A stretch of DNA of 64,000 nucleotides from Cytophagales bacterium (GTDB lineage: Bacteria > Bacteroidota > Bacteroidia > Cytophagales > Cyclobacteriaceae), in NCBI GenBank assembly GCA_017303795.1, contig JAFLBR010000009.1, positions 140,200 through 204,199 on the forward strand. Direction: 5' to 3'. The translations under genes were made by a program, and so were the position numbers. Of this stretch, positions 51,570-61,494 are shown one piece after another (positions within the stretch are counted from its first letter, which is position 1; each line of letters begins with the position of its first letter). The notes under the pieces are model-generated. The model made no database searches. It was not told the DNA's origin and saw only the letters and a program-made list of their open reading frames with translations.

Positions 51570-51685
51570 TGCGCCAAAATACCTGAAGTTGAGATTTTTA
51601 CCAAGCGAAAAACCGAGTGGCTGGTAAGTAAAAAATGTCAGTCGTAAAGGAGTTAAAACAATGCACGATGGAGCTGGTGTTAAAA

Positions 51686-52240
51686 TTACTCCGTTTCCAA
51701 CGCTATCGCCAACTTATATTGAGTTTCGCTTTCAATCGTATTGATTGCATCCAAAAATTGTTGTTTCAATTTCTTCATACCCCAACTTAAAAAGCCACCG
51801 TTGTCGTCCAGCCGCAGATCGGCATAGAGCTCGTTTGTTTGGCTGCCAATAAATACATTGTACGAAATTTGCCAACCGGTCGATTTGAGAATTACTAATT
51901 CGGAATCACGTTTTCGCTTTACACAATTCATTTTCTCAGCTATAAGATTAATCAACTCACGATCGGTTATCTGAGTCTGATCAAATGTTATCACGAAAAT
52001 ATCTCTAAACTTTCGTTTGATCTTGCGAAACCACCACCACCCATAGAGACCGCACAACACGGCTACAATCAATGCAAACCAAACTAAAAATGAAGTAACT
52101 GGATCTTTGAAATACTCTACTATTACAAAAACCAAAAACGACAGGGCAATTGCCAGCGGAGCAAGAAAAAAGATGTAACCAAAAAATCTTTCACCACGCT
52201 CGTGCCGATGAACCAAGGTTTTAAATTCTTGCCGAGTCAT
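51686..52240 (-). CDS. Membrane protein with two N-terminal helices, function unknown
   Basis: From ATG 52238-52240 the 184-residue protein has a short cytoplasmic N-terminus, two helices (FGYIFFLAPLAIALSFLVFVI and FLVWFALIVAVLCGLYGWWW), then a soluble C-terminal part (REINLIAEKMNCVKRKRDSE-like, DNGGFLSWGMKKLKQQFLDA). The upstream in-frame start to 52312 lies in the terminator/leader and is unlikely. I do not recognise a family. Confidence 0.65.
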   Translation of the reverse strand: MTRQEFKTLVHRHERGERFFGYIFFLAPLAIALSFLVFVIVEYFKDPVTSFLVWFALIVAVLCGLYGWWWFRKIKRKFRDIFVITFDQTQITDRELINLIAEKMNCVKRKRDSELVILKSTGWQISYNVFIGSQTNELYADLRLDDNGGFLSWGMKKLKQQFLDAINTIESETQYKLAIALETE

Positions 52241-52295
52241 TTTGTTGGGGATTAACTTGTGCCTTATTAAAGTTAAGCTTTTTGATGTGCCGCAC

Positions 52296-52326
52296 AAAAA
52301 AAGCCCCGGCAAACGCCAGGGCTTTT
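52296..52326 (-). terminator. Rho-independent terminator after the sortilin/BNR gene
   Basis: AAAAGCCCTGGC pairs with GCCGGGGCTTTT on the minus strand (one mismatch) and is followed by TTTTTTTG. It lies just after the 52349-55531 gene in the direction of transcription. Confidence 0.85.
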
Positions 52327-52348
52327 GAAAACCATAAGCGTAAAAACC

Positions 52349-55300
52349 TTAATTATTCAGCTCTGTATTTTTGGTATTGGTGTTTACTGCTGGCAAATTC
52401 TTTTCTTTAAATGCCTTATTAAAATTTGAAACTTCTTTTTGAATCAAATCATTCATCTGTTGTTTGTATTTCGCCCAATCGGCTTGCACATCGCGGGCAC
52501 GATCTTGCGCACCTTTGGTCAGGCGCGGGTCGTGGGTATCACTCACAGCGCGTAATTGCAAAAACTCTGAGTTCAGTTTATTGGGAAAGTTAATCACATC
52601 CTGAAAGTTTTTAGAACGAGGCTCGACCAAGTTAGATTCCCACGCATCAATTTTCTTAATCACTTCTTTTCCCATTTGTAACACTTCTTTTGCATCGGGG
52701 TTATTCTTCAGCGACTCGTTAATGGTTTCAATTTGTTTTTTAACCTGGCGCATGTTGTTTACCGATTGATGTACTTCTTCAAACTGTTCGCCCGCATGTT
52801 TCAAAAATTCCTGTTGTGCATTCCATTCAGCAGCGGTAGCCTTCACGCGTGGATCAGGAATTATTTCAAAATCCGTTTCAGAAGTTTGGCCTTTGTAAGC
52901 AATGCGGGCTTTGTATTTACCAGGCGCAACCCGGTGGCCACTATGATCGCCATACACAAACACACCGGGCACACCGGTTAAACCTTCGGTACGGAAATCC
53001 CATGCAAAGCGATTAACTCCAGCTTCGGCAGGAATGGTTTCTTTAGATGATGGTCCGCCTGGCCAGGGTTTAAAACTTTCATCGCTTTTGTTGGAATAAG
53101 TGCGGAGTACTTTTCCAGACGCATCCAGAATTTCTAAACTTATGTTTATCGTATCAGCTTTTTCTTTCAGGTAATAATCCAGAATTACGCCTACCATCGG
53201 GTTTCGGCCAAGGCCAGGTATATCACCAAAGTAAGATGGAATTGAAACAGAAGATAAACGATAGGTTGGCTTTGGTGTAAAAATTTTTACCGTAGAATTA
53301 AACTGTGCCTTGGATTGTTGAATGGCACCCAGGTCATCTAAAATCCAGAACGAACGACCCGCAGTTGCTGCCACCAAATCATTATCGCGAATAATTAAAT
53401 CCGTTACCGGAACAATAGGAAGGTTTAATTGAAACTTCGAAAATGAAGTTCCACCATTGGTAGATAAATAAAAACCGCGTTCCGAGCCTGCATACAACAA
53501 GTCTTTCACTTTTTTATCCTCACGAATCACTTTGATGAAATCATCGGCATCTACACCTGCACCTATTTTTGTCCAGCTCTTGCCATAATCCACCGACTTA
53601 TATGTGTAATTGCCATAATCATTCAACTTATAGCGCGACATGGAAATATACACCGTGCCTTTATCGTGTGGCGATACTTCAATGGAATGCACCATGCCTT
53701 CGGGCATACCAGCCGGGGTAACATCGTTCCAGGTTTTGCCACCATCGCGTGTAAGTTTTACAAGGCCACAATCACTACCGGTATAAATTGTGCCGCGCTC
53801 GTGTGTTGATTCTACCACATAATAAATGGTGTTGTAGTTTTCACCACCCGCGCCTTCATTGGTGATGGGGCCACCTCCGGTATTTTGTTTAGTCATATCG
53901 TTGCGTGTTAAATCCGGACTAATTACTTCCCAGTTCAAACCACCATCGGTAGTTTTAAACAATACATTTCCGGCATGGTAAATAACTTTCGGATCGTGAG
54001 GTGAATTAATCAAAGGCGCATTCCAGTTAAAGCGGTATTTCATCTGGCGCGGTTTAAAGCCGAGGTTAGTGGCCGGGTACTCCTGTATATCTTTTACTTC
54101 GCCTGTGCGAATATCTTTTACATCAATTATTCCCTGATAACAGCCACCATAAAGTAATTCAGGATTATTAGGATCGTTGAATGCAACCCAGGCACTTTCG
54201 CAGCCCGGACCATCAAACCAATCTTTATCGGTAATACCATAACTACTATTACGACTCGGTATGGCTACCGACATGTTATCCTGTTGACCACCATACACCC
54301 AATATGGAAAACGATTATCAACATTAACGCGATAGAATTGCGCTGTTGCCTGGTTATTGAGTGCCGACCATGAGCGACCGGTATTAAAACTTATTTCACC
54401 ACCACCATCATCGGCCAAAGCCATGTTAGCAGGATTCTTCGGGTTTATCCATAAATCATGTGTATCGCCATGTCCTACCCGCAGCGATGTAAAGGTTTTA
54501 CCGCCATCAATCGAGCGCGTCATCGGTGCATTCAATACATATACTACATCTTCGTTTATGGGGTCGGCATATACTTCCATGTAATACCATGAGCGCGCAG
54601 TAATGGTGTGATCGTTCGTCATTTGGTTCCACTTCTTACCACCATCATCAGATCGATACAATCCAGCTTTAGATTTTTCTGCTTCAACAATAGCATACAC
54701 CCGGTTTGGATTAGCACGCGAAACACTCAATCCAATCTTACCCATTTCTTTCGGAAGGCCTTCGATAATTTTATTCCACGTTTCGCCACCATCAATTGAT
54801 TTCCAGATGGCACAACCTGCTCCACCACTTTCTACTTTCCACGGGTAACGCCTGTGTTGCCAGGTAGCAGCATAAAGAATACGCGGGTTAGTCATATCCA
54901 TGCTGAGCGATGAAACTCCGGTGTTCTCATCTACATATAAAGTCTTTTTCCAGGTGGTGCCACCATCTACAGATTTATATACACCGCGATCGGTGTTCGG
55001 CCCATGAACAGTACCTTGTGCTCCAACCAAAACTATATCAGGGTTGGAAGGATGCACCACTACATCAGCAATGTGTCGGGTTTTTTCAAGCCCGATATTT
55101 TTCCAACTCTTGCCGCCATCGGTTGATTTATAAACACCATCGCCATACGAAGTCATTACACCACGGACGGCATGTTCGCCAGTTCCTACATAAATTACAT
55201 TGGGGTCGCTTTCGCAGATGGCGATGTCGCCCACGGAGCCAACTTTGAAAAATCCATCTGAAATATTTTTCCACGTAATTCCGGCATCGTCTGTTTTGGC

Positions 55301-55531
55301 AACACCGCCACCGGTATAGCCTACGTAATAGACATTATCGTTTTGCGGAATGCCTGAAATAGCATTTGCACGCCCACCCCGAAAGGGGCCAATGTTGCGC
55401 CACTTCAAGCCTTTAAAGTTTTCGGCATTGATAACAGGCGCTGGTTGCGATTCAGTTTTTGGTTTTTGTTTTTGAGCAAGGGCTGGTGCAAGGCAAAACA
55501 GCCCGACCAACAATAGGAATAAACGAGTCAT
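52349..55531 (-). CDS. Secreted sortilin/Vps10-like BNR propeller protein
   Basis: The 1060-residue protein has a signal peptide (residues 1-19) and many BNR/Asp-box repeats ([53 protein letters not shown]), so it forms a large ten-bladed sortilin-type propeller. The C-terminal 250 residues hold a beta-sandwich ([22 protein letters not shown]) and an alpha-helical tail ([20 protein letters not shown]). Propellers of this kind bind peptides or glycans; enzyme activity is not shown. It is the last gene of a minus-strand run and ends at a strong terminator. Confidence 0.85.
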   Translation of the reverse strand: MTRLFLLLVGLFCLAPALAQKQKPKTESQPAPVINAENFKGLKWRNIGPFRGGRANAISGIPQNDNVYYVGYTGGGVAKTDDAGITWKNISDGFFKVGSVGDIAICESDPNVIYVGTGEHAVRGVMTSYGDGVYKSTDGGKSWKNIGLEKTRHIADVVVHPSNPDIVLVGAQGTVHGPNTDRGVYKSVDGGTTWKKTLYVDENTGVSSLSMDMTNPRILYAATWQHRRYPWKVESGGAGCAIWKSIDGGETWNKIIEGLPKEMGKIGLSVSRANPNRVYAIVEAEKSKAGLYRSDDGGKKWNQMTNDHTITARSWYYMEVYADPINEDVVYVLNAPMTRSIDGGKTFTSLRVGHGDTHDLWINPKNPANMALADDGGGEISFNTGRSWSALNNQATAQFYRVNVDNRFPYWVYGGQQDNMSVAIPSRNSSYGITDKDWFDGPGCESAWVAFNDPNNPELLYGGCYQGIIDVKDIRTGEVKDIQEYPATNLGFKPRQMKYRFNWNAPLINSPHDPKVIYHAGNVLFKTTDGGLNWEVISPDLTRNDMTKQNTGGGPITNEGAGGENYNTIYYVVESTHERGTIYTGSDCGLVKLTRDGGKTWNDVTPAGMPEGMVHSIEVSPHDKGTVYISMSRYKLNDYGNYTYKSVDYGKSWTKIGAGVDADDFIKVIREDKKVKDLLYAGSERGFYLSTNGGTSFSKFQLNLPIVPVTDLIIRDNDLVAATAGRSFWILDDLGAIQQSKAQFNSTVKIFTPKPTYRLSSVSIPSYFGDIPGLGRNPMVGVILDYYLKEKADTINISLEILDASGKVLRTYSNKSDESFKPWPGGPSSKETIPAEAGVNRFAWDFRTEGLTGVPGVFVYGDHSGHRVAPGKYKARIAYKGQTSETDFEIIPDPRVKATAAEWNAQQEFLKHAGEQFEEVHQSVNNMRQVKKQIETINESLKNNPDAKEVLQMGKEVIKKIDAWESNLVEPRSKNFQDVINFPNKLNSEFLQLRAVSDTHDPRLTKGAQDRARDVQADWAKYKQQMNDLIQKEVSNFNKAFKEKNLPAVNTNTKNTELNN

Positions 55532-55598
55532 AGGATTTAGGTTATGTTATCGAGTTAAACAAAACTTCCTTAACAAACCACAAAAATTATTCAGAAGG

Positions 55599-57014
55599 TC
55601 ACCTGTTCTTAATTCCTCGCATCGCTTTCGCGAAAGCGGTTTTAATGGCATGGCCATTTTGATGATGCTGGTCTTTTACAACCCACTTACCGTTGATGAT
55701 GGTACCGGCAATGCGGCTGGTATCGGCTGTGTAGAGTAAGGTAGCCAATCTGTTTTTTGAAGACGTGTTGGCTACCAAATGCGAACCCGATTGATACACT
55801 ACCGCATCAAACGGCTGCCCGATTTCAAAATGATTGTTAGAAGCTACACCCATTGCCCTGCGACCAGATTCAATTTCGGCATTCACCAGATATGCAGCCG
55901 CATCACCCTCAAATGTATTGCGATGGTTGGTAACCAATCGCTGGCGGTAATCAATCATCCTAAATTCTTCCAACGGGTTTAAGCCGATGTGGCTATCGGT
56001 ACCGATGCACCACTTGCCACCGAGCTTTACAAATTCTTTCATTCGAAAAATTCCATCACCCAGATTACCTTCGGTAGAAGGACATAACACTACGCTGGCT
56101 CCTGATTTAGCCAATCGAGTTAACTCATCATCATCTAAATGCGTGGAGTGAACAAGATTAAATCTTTCATTCACATCCAGATTATCTAACAACCATTGCA
56201 TGGGGCGTTTGTTGCAATGCGCCAGGCAATCGACTATTTCTTTTTTCTGTTCGGCAACATGAATATGAAACGGCAAATTTTTTGGTCCTTGTTGATAGGT
56301 TGTCTTAACATCATTTAAATCTACCGCCCTCAAGGAATGTACACTAAAACCAAGTTGCGCGTTGGCGTAATCTTTAATCGCTTCCGCAGATGAATCCAGC
56401 AAGTTGAAATATTCATCAACAGTATTAGAAATAAATCTTCGTTGTCGCGATTGTGGTTCTAAACCAAAACCACCTTTTTGATAGAACACCGGAATCAACG
56501 TAATTTTTATTCCGGCTTGCTTTGCTGCTTCGGCCATACGCAAACCCATCTCGGCTAATTGCGAATAGGGTTTGCCTTCTTTATCGTGATGCAGGTAATG
56601 AAACTCGGCCAAGTGTGTATAACCAACGCGTACCATTTCGGCATACAACATGGCGGCTACGGCTTGTGCCTGATCGGGATCAAGTGACAATGCACATTGA
56701 TACATGGCTTCGCGCCAGGTCCAGAAATCATCATCCACACCTGCGGGATGATTTTCAGCAAGACCGGCCATAGCATATTGAAACGCATGCGAGTGTGCAT
56801 TCTGAAATCCGGGCAACGCAAATCCAGCCACTGATTCAACGGCAATACCATGCTGCGGAGTTTCTGTACTGAGATATTGAATCAATCCGTTTGCATCAAC
56901 ACCAACATAAGCTGATTCAAGCCAACCTTCTTTTTGAAGTAGTGAAGTGAAGTGGAAGTATTTGAGTCCTTCACTTGAAGCTTCTTTCGAAATTTTTCTC
57001 AGTACTCCCTTCAT
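55599..57014 (-). CDS. hutF: N-formimidoyl-L-glutamate deiminase
   Basis: The 471-residue enzyme is an amidohydrolase: GFQNAHSHAFQYAMAGLAEN, FHYLHHDKEGKP, HVAEQKKEIVDCLAH, NLVHSTHLDDDELTRLAKSG and GTDSHIGLNPLEEFRMIDYR with the metal ligands. It converts formimidoylglutamate to formylglutamate, the fourth step of the five-step histidine pathway. HutG, the next step, is the gene before it. The in-frame upstream 23 codons run through a duplicated palindrome (57065-57090), so I start at ATG 57012-57014. Histidase, urocanase and imidazolonepropionase are not in the window. Confidence 0.92.
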   Translation of the reverse strand: MKGVLRKISKEASSEGLKYFHFTSLLQKEGWLESAYVGVDANGLIQYLSTETPQHGIAVESVAGFALPGFQNAHSHAFQYAMAGLAENHPAGVDDDFWTWREAMYQCALSLDPDQAQAVAAMLYAEMVRVGYTHLAEFHYLHHDKEGKPYSQLAEMGLRMAEAAKQAGIKITLIPVFYQKGGFGLEPQSRQRRFISNTVDEYFNLLDSSAEAIKDYANAQLGFSVHSLRAVDLNDVKTTYQQGPKNLPFHIHVAEQKKEIVDCLAHCNKRPMQWLLDNLDVNERFNLVHSTHLDDDELTRLAKSGASVVLCPSTEGNLGDGIFRMKEFVKLGGKWCIGTDSHIGLNPLEEFRMIDYRQRLVTNHRNTFEGDAAAYLVNAEIESGRRAMGVASNNHFEIGQPFDAVVYQSGSHLVANTSSKNRLATLLYTADTSRIAGTIINGKWVVKDQHHQNGHAIKTAFAKAMRGIKNR

Positions 57015-57064
57015 ATTTGTTTTAACTTCTTCATTGCTAAATCGAATTACTCCTACACCAAACT

Positions 57065-57140
57065 CCAAGGCCTGTGTCTCCACAGGCCTTCAAATAATTT
57101 AATCTTAAAACCAACCAAGGCCTGCGCCCCCACAGGCCTT
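57065..57140. repeat. Duplicated CCAAGGCCTG...CACAGGCCTT palindrome
   Basis: Two 26-bp copies (57065-57090 and 57115-57140) share CCAAGGCCTG, three variable positions and CCACAGGCCTT. Each folds into AGGCCTG/CAGGCCT. They fill the gap between hutF and hutG and could act as transcript hairpins. Confidence 0.7.
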
Positions 57141-57144
57141 AAAA

Positions 57145-57942
57145 CTACTTCACCACCTCAATCAACTTTTCAAACACTTGTTTTAAAAGTGTTCTCATTT
57201 TTTCTGCGCGAACTTTATCGTATTTCTTCTCGGCATCGTCCATGTAGTTGATCTTCGTCATCTCCAATTGCAACGCATGTCTGTTCTTCAAAGGCTTTCC
57301 GTAGTGTCTTGTTATGTAACCACCTTTAAATGGATGATTGTGCGCCACCGAATAACCAGTGGTATTAAGTACACTTAATGCGGCCTCTGTAAAAGCTGGA
57401 GCAACTGACACCCCATCGGCATCACCCAAAATCAAATCCGGAAATTTTTCTTTGTGAATGGTTGGCACCAGATGCCGGATAGAATGGCAATCCCACAACA
57501 ACACTTTGCCGAACTTGCGCCTGCGTTGCGAAAGCAATTCTTTTACTTTGGCATGATACGGTTGATAATACAACTCCTTTCTGCGTTTCATTTCAGGAAG
57601 TTCTACTTCCTGCCGCTCGTCTTTATAAATGTTCTCGCCCAAAAAAGTAGTAGCCGGACAAAGTGGTGTAATCAACCGGCCATCTTTGTATAATGGTTTG
57701 CTGTACGGATCGCGGTTAAGGTCAATTACCCAACGACTATAATTAGCAGTAATCATGGTAATACCCATAGCCGGAGCAAAGTCGTAGAGAATTTGTACAA
57801 ACCAATCCGTATCGTCCGGAGCTTTGATCATGGTCGGTTTGTATTGGCTTTTCAATTCATCCGGAAAAGCGGTGCCACAATGCGGTACACTAACAATGAT
57901 GGGTACTTCTGGTGCTGTGGCCGGGTGAATAGTATAAACCAT
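57145..57942 (-). CDS. hutG: N-formylglutamate amidohydrolase
   Basis: The 265-residue enzyme has IIVSVPHCGTAFPDEL, SRWVIDLNRDPYSKPLY, VLLWDCHSIRHLVP and LGDADGVSVAPAFTEAAL, the metal-binding and substrate motifs of N-formylglutamate amidohydrolase. It hydrolyses formylglutamate to glutamate and formate, the last step of the HutF branch. Its start codon overlaps the stop of the 57942-58223 gene (TAATG). With HutF it would complete formimidoylglutamate breakdown. Confidence 0.9.
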   Translation of the reverse strand: MVYTIHPATAPEVPIIVSVPHCGTAFPDELKSQYKPTMIKAPDDTDWFVQILYDFAPAMGITMITANYSRWVIDLNRDPYSKPLYKDGRLITPLCPATTFLGENIYKDERQEVELPEMKRRKELYYQPYHAKVKELLSQRRRKFGKVLLWDCHSIRHLVPTIHKEKFPDLILGDADGVSVAPAFTEAALSVLNTTGYSVAHNHPFKGGYITRHYGKPLKNRHALQLEMTKINYMDDAEKKYDKVRAEKMRTLLKQVFEKLIEVVK

Positions 57943-58223
57943 TACTTTTTACTTTTAGATTTTGCTGCTTGTTCTTCTAACAAGCGAATTTTTTGTGTTG
58001 CTAATTCCACAGCTTGTTGTAATTCTTGAGTCTGCTTAACCAACTGCTGATTCATTTCTTGTACTCTTTGCTCACAAGTAATAGCCCTCCTTTCATTTGC
58101 GATAGCTAGTTCAGCTTGTCGTTTAGCTTCTGCTTGCTGTACAAAAGCATACACAAAAGAAATAAGCAGGATGAACGCAAATCCACCAATCAATAGCGCA
58201 AACAAAGCAGGTTTAATTTTCAT
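57942..58223 (-). CDS. Small membrane-anchored coiled-coil protein A
   Basis: The 93-residue protein has one N-terminal membrane helix (ALFALLIGGFAFILLISFVY) and a long heptad-like coiled coil (QQAEAKRQAELAIANERRA, LVKQTQELQQAVELATQKI) ending in lysines. A companion with the same layout (58225-58467) lies 1 bp upstream on the same strand. A paired oligomer is likely. Function unknown. Confidence 0.7.
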   Translation of the reverse strand: MKIKPALFALLIGGFAFILLISFVYAFVQQAEAKRQAELAIANERRAITCEQRVQEMNQQLVKQTQELQQAVELATQKIRLLEEQAAKSKSKK

Positions 58224-58224
58224 A

Positions 58225-58467
58225 TTACTTCGATTTACAATCCTTCAGTTGTTCTTCGCAAATGGTGCGTTGTATCAATGCTTCTTGTTGCGCTTGTTCA
58301 GCCATTTTCTGAGAAGCTTCGGCCCGCAAGCGTTGTTCATCCGCAATTTTTTCTAACTCTACGCTCTTTGCAGTAGCTTCAGTTGCAATTTTGCGCTGCT
58401 GAAAGCCATAGCCTAAACTAATCACAACCAATAGTGCCAATCCTATCACTAACACATTTTTGTTCAT
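58225..58467 (-). CDS. Small membrane-anchored coiled-coil protein B
   Basis: The 80-residue protein has a membrane helix (VLVIGLALLVVISLGYGF) and a coiled coil (KSVELEKIADEQRLRAEASQ, AEQAQQEALIQRTICEEQLK). It overlaps the glycosidase gene by 4 bp. It resembles protein A in topology more than in exact sequence. The pair sits between hutG and an envelope glycosidase, so a role in the cell envelope is likely. Confidence 0.7.
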   Translation of the reverse strand: MNKNVLVIGLALLVVISLGYGFQQRKIATEATAKSVELEKIADEQRLRAEASQKMAEQAQQEALIQRTICEEQLKDCKSK

Positions 58468-59690
58468 GATGTTTTACGTTTAGATTTTTTCTTCGATTTC
58501 TTTTCGGGTTCAGGTTGAGTTTGCTGCACAGGAGTTTCCACTACCGCTTCAGCCTGAAGCTTGATTGCATTTTGTAGTTTGGCTATCTCAGCTTTATACG
58601 CAGCTACATCGCGGTTGCCCATGCGCGACTTCAATTGTAAAATGCGTTGAAACGATTCATCTATCCGCGCAGGCGTAACCTGGCCACTCTGAACTAATTT
58701 TTTGATAATCGCATGTACTTTGTCCACCGTGCGTTCATCGCTGCCGGCAATATTATTAGAGAAGCACATTACATCTACACCGGCATTAATAGCCAATCGA
58801 ATAGATTCTTCCAAACCAAAATTTTTAGAGATGGCGTGCATCTGCATATCATCAGAAAACACTACACCATTAAATCCTAAACGCTTCCGTAAAATACCAT
58901 CCAGAATATCTTGCGAAAGTGTGCCCGGATATCCTTTTGCATCTAAGTTTTTATTTACAATGTGCGAGGTCATAACTGCATCCACATAGCCCGAATCCAA
59001 TAAGGTTTTATAAGGTTTGAGTTCGCGTTCGTTCCAGGTTGTGGTAACATCGGCAACACCAAAGTGTGTATCTTCTTTAGAGCTACCGTGGCCGGGAAAA
59101 TGTTTAAGCGAAGTAAGCACGCCATACTTGCGATGCATCTTCACCACTTCTTTGGCCATCATGGCAACGGTATCTTCATTTGCTGAGTACGCACGTTCCG
59201 GTTTATAGATTACAGTGTTCTGGGTGATGGCCAGATCCACACATGGCGCAAAGTTTACATTAAACCCGAGGCCAGCCAACGTGGCTGCCATTGCATCGGC
59301 ATAAAAACGAACTGAGTCGAGTGATTTTGATTTACCCAAAGCCGCTGCTGTTACTGATTTAGTAAAACCATATTTCTCTTTCAGGCGATTTACTTTTCCG
59401 CCTTCCTGATCGATACAAATAAACAGCGGTATTGAGGCTGCTTTTTGGTACGTCCACGTCATACTCTTTACCGAAGCAAATGCATTCGGTTTGTTGGGAA
59501 TATTCTTTTCAAAGAAAATCAACGCCCCAACTTTCCCTTTTTTTACTTCATCCAACACCAACGGATCAACCTCGGCTTTTGGCATTCCAATCAAAATCAT
59601 TTGCCCGATTTTTATATCCAGCAAATCGGGAGCCTGCGCCATAGCCGATAAACATCCCAAAGACAAAATCCAAAACAACAGTCGCTTCAT
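58464..59690 (-). CDS. Secreted GH3 beta-N-acetylhexosaminidase-like enzyme
   Basis: The 408-residue protein has a signal peptide ending SAMAQ and the GH3 catalytic domain: IDQEGGKVNRLKEKYGFTKS, KHFPGHGSSKEDTHFG (the NagZ-type His/Asp loop), GVVFSDDMQMHAIS with the nucleophile Asp. It hydrolyses N-acetylglucosamine-type links, probably of peptidoglycan. The C-terminus is a lysine-rich tail (KKSKKKSKRKTS). It is next to a PBP4-type peptidase gene, which supports a wall role. Confidence 0.9.
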   Translation of the reverse strand: MKRLLFWILSLGCLSAMAQAPDLLDIKIGQMILIGMPKAEVDPLVLDEVKKGKVGALIFFEKNIPNKPNAFASVKSMTWTYQKAASIPLFICIDQEGGKVNRLKEKYGFTKSVTAAALGKSKSLDSVRFYADAMAATLAGLGFNVNFAPCVDLAITQNTVIYKPERAYSANEDTVAMMAKEVVKMHRKYGVLTSLKHFPGHGSSKEDTHFGVADVTTTWNERELKPYKTLLDSGYVDAVMTSHIVNKNLDAKGYPGTLSQDILDGILRKRLGFNGVVFSDDMQMHAISKNFGLEESIRLAINAGVDVMCFSNNIAGSDERTVDKVHAIIKKLVQSGQVTPARIDESFQRILQLKSRMGNRDVAAYKAEIAKLQNAIKLQAEAVVETPVQQTQPEPEKKSKKKSKRKTS

Positions 59691-59702
59691 TCTAAAATCA
59701 GA

Positions 59703-60980
59703 TTAATACTTATTATAAATCGTAAACAAAATTTGTTCCATGCGTTTGCGTACATCATTAGCATTAACAAGGAAATTGTTATTCATAAAACTAAAGATGA
59801 GCACCCGGCCCTTGTGCGTGCGTATATAACCACTTAAAATATGGTTATTACTTAACGTTCCGGTTTTGCCAAAAATATAAGGCGTATCGTGCTTGTACCA
59901 GTTTTTTATGGTACCACTTTGTCCACCCACCGCCAGCAAACTAAACAAACGCTGTTCGGGCACAAGGGTATAAAGTTTATCCCATAGTACTGCAATTGAC
60001 CGTGGTGTAAATAAATTATAGCGCGATAAGCCTGAGCCATCTACCCATTTAGGTTTATCAGGTAAATCGGCCAAACCATTTTTTAGTAAATACTTAATCG
60101 CTATTTCTTGCTGTAAGGAATCGCTCAGCACACCCGCGCATTGAAGTAACAATTGTTCCGCAATAAAATTATCGCTGTCCTGCATCATTACTTTTAATAA
60201 ACTATCAAGAGGCACACCTTTTAAAGTAAGCGCATCGGTTGTGGGCAATATAGCGGCTTCAAGCACCTCGCGTTTTAAGGTGTCGCTTAATAATTCAACA
60301 ACCACATCGTTGGCTGCACGAAATGGAATAGTCCAGTTTCCACTTGTTTTTTTTCCTGTAAAATATACCAACTGATTGTCATCTACTCCGCGGGTTACTT
60401 CTTCGCGATCACGTTGTTGGTTTGCGATAGTGAAATGTTTCATGAAGTAGTTGGGAAGTGTTGCAAACTGATCTTCCCTTCTTTTTATTTCGATCAGGTT
60501 TCCATACACCGGCATGGCCGAACGCTCTGGCGAATAGTAAGAATCATAATCGTTCCAGGCCCAACCGGGGCCAAGCGGGTTGTTATAAAAGTTTGTGCCC
60601 GAGTAAAAAAGTTTTCCCGGAAAGGACTGCAAAAAATTATATGCCTTGTTGGATTGATGGGTGTTCTTGTATAGAAAAGCAGGATCGCCCATTCCCCAAA
60701 AAATCATCGAGTCGCCCATAGGCAAATACCGCAATGCAACAGACGAATCGCCCAGAATGGTTAGTGCGGCATAGAGTGTAAATATTTTTGTGTTGGAAGC
60801 TGGCGTAAAATACCGATCGGATTGATGTTCGATCAGAAATTTTTTTGTTTGAGGATCGTACAAACTAAACCCGATATGATTTTGAAGGTCGGTTTCAGAT
60901 TGTTTTACATCTTTTAAAATTACATGCCGAGGCGAGCAAGCCCAGGCAGCCAGCAATACAAAAAAACAGATTAGTCTCAT
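59703..60980 (-). CDS. D-alanyl-D-alanine carboxypeptidase, PBP4/S13 type, lipoprotein
   Basis: The 425-residue protein has a lipoprotein signal (LLAAWAC, Cys15) and the penicillin-binding motifs Ser62-Asn-Thr-Lys65 (SNTK), SGLSRYN and GKTGTL. It trims peptidoglycan peptides. It overlaps the following DinB-fold gene by 4 bp and lies 12 bp before the glycosidase gene, so the envelope genes form one operon. Confidence 0.92.
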   Translation of the reverse strand: MRLICFFVLLAAWACSPRHVILKDVKQSETDLQNHIGFSLYDPQTKKFLIEHQSDRYFTPASNTKIFTLYAALTILGDSSVALRYLPMGDSMIFWGMGDPAFLYKNTHQSNKAYNFLQSFPGKLFYSGTNFYNNPLGPGWAWNDYDSYYSPERSAMPVYGNLIEIKRREDQFATLPNYFMKHFTIANQQRDREEVTRGVDDNQLVYFTGKKTSGNWTIPFRAANDVVVELLSDTLKREVLEAAILPTTDALTLKGVPLDSLLKVMMQDSDNFIAEQLLLQCAGVLSDSLQQEIAIKYLLKNGLADLPDKPKWVDGSGLSRYNLFTPRSIAVLWDKLYTLVPEQRLFSLLAVGGQSGTIKNWYKHDTPYIFGKTGTLSNNHILSGYIRTHKGRVLIFSFMNNNFLVNANDVRKRMEQILFTIYNKY

Positions 60981-61489
60981 GCACTTAAATATCGATCTTG
61001 AAGAATACTACAATGGTGTGTTTCATGGCCGGCAATAATAAAGCCCAGCGCAACCACACTTAGTTCGTTGTTGTTGGCAATGCCTTTGCGAACTAACATT
61101 TCGGGTGTAAAGCCTTCAAACATATCAATGGTAGCAGAACGTAAGTGCGCCATTTCAGCAGCAATCTTTTGCAAGGATCTTCCGACTGCATTGGCTTGTG
61201 GTGCGTAGTCGTTCTCTTCCCAACCTGCCAAAGCGGTTTTATCGTTTCGCGCAAAGCGCAACGCGCGGTATGCAAAAATACGTTCGGCATCTATCATGTG
61301 GCACAACACCTCGCGTATGGTCCACTTGCCGGCAGCGTATTGAAAATCTTTTTTGGGATCTTGTATGGTATGCACAAGTTCCAGCGCGCGATGGCCCGAA
61401 ATCCGTAAAGCCTGAAGCAAATCTGTTTCTTCAACATGTTTTACATAGTTTTTATAAAAATGCGGAATGGTTTCTAAGTTCAGTAGCAT
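60977..61489 (-). CDS. DinB/YfiT-fold putative metal-dependent protein
   Basis: The 170-residue protein has the four-helix DinB_2 fold with metal-binding histidines: KWTIREVLCHMIDAERIFAY and HETHHCSILQDRYL near the end. The fold is shared by thiol transferases and other small enzymes; the exact activity is unknown. Despite the name it has nothing to do with polymerase dinB at 22909. Overlap with the peptidase gene indicates co-transcription. Confidence 0.85.
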   Translation of the reverse strand: MLLNLETIPHFYKNYVKHVEETDLLQALRISGHRALELVHTIQDPKKDFQYAAGKWTIREVLCHMIDAERIFAYRALRFARNDKTALAGWEENDYAPQANAVGRSLQKIAAEMAHLRSATIDMFEGFTPEMLVRKGIANNNELSVVALGFIIAGHETHHCSILQDRYLSA

Positions 61490-61494
61490 ACTTC

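Noticed and set aside
57015-57083. N-terminal extension of HutF
   Set aside because: It reads through a duplicated palindrome; HutF proteins begin close to ATG 57014.
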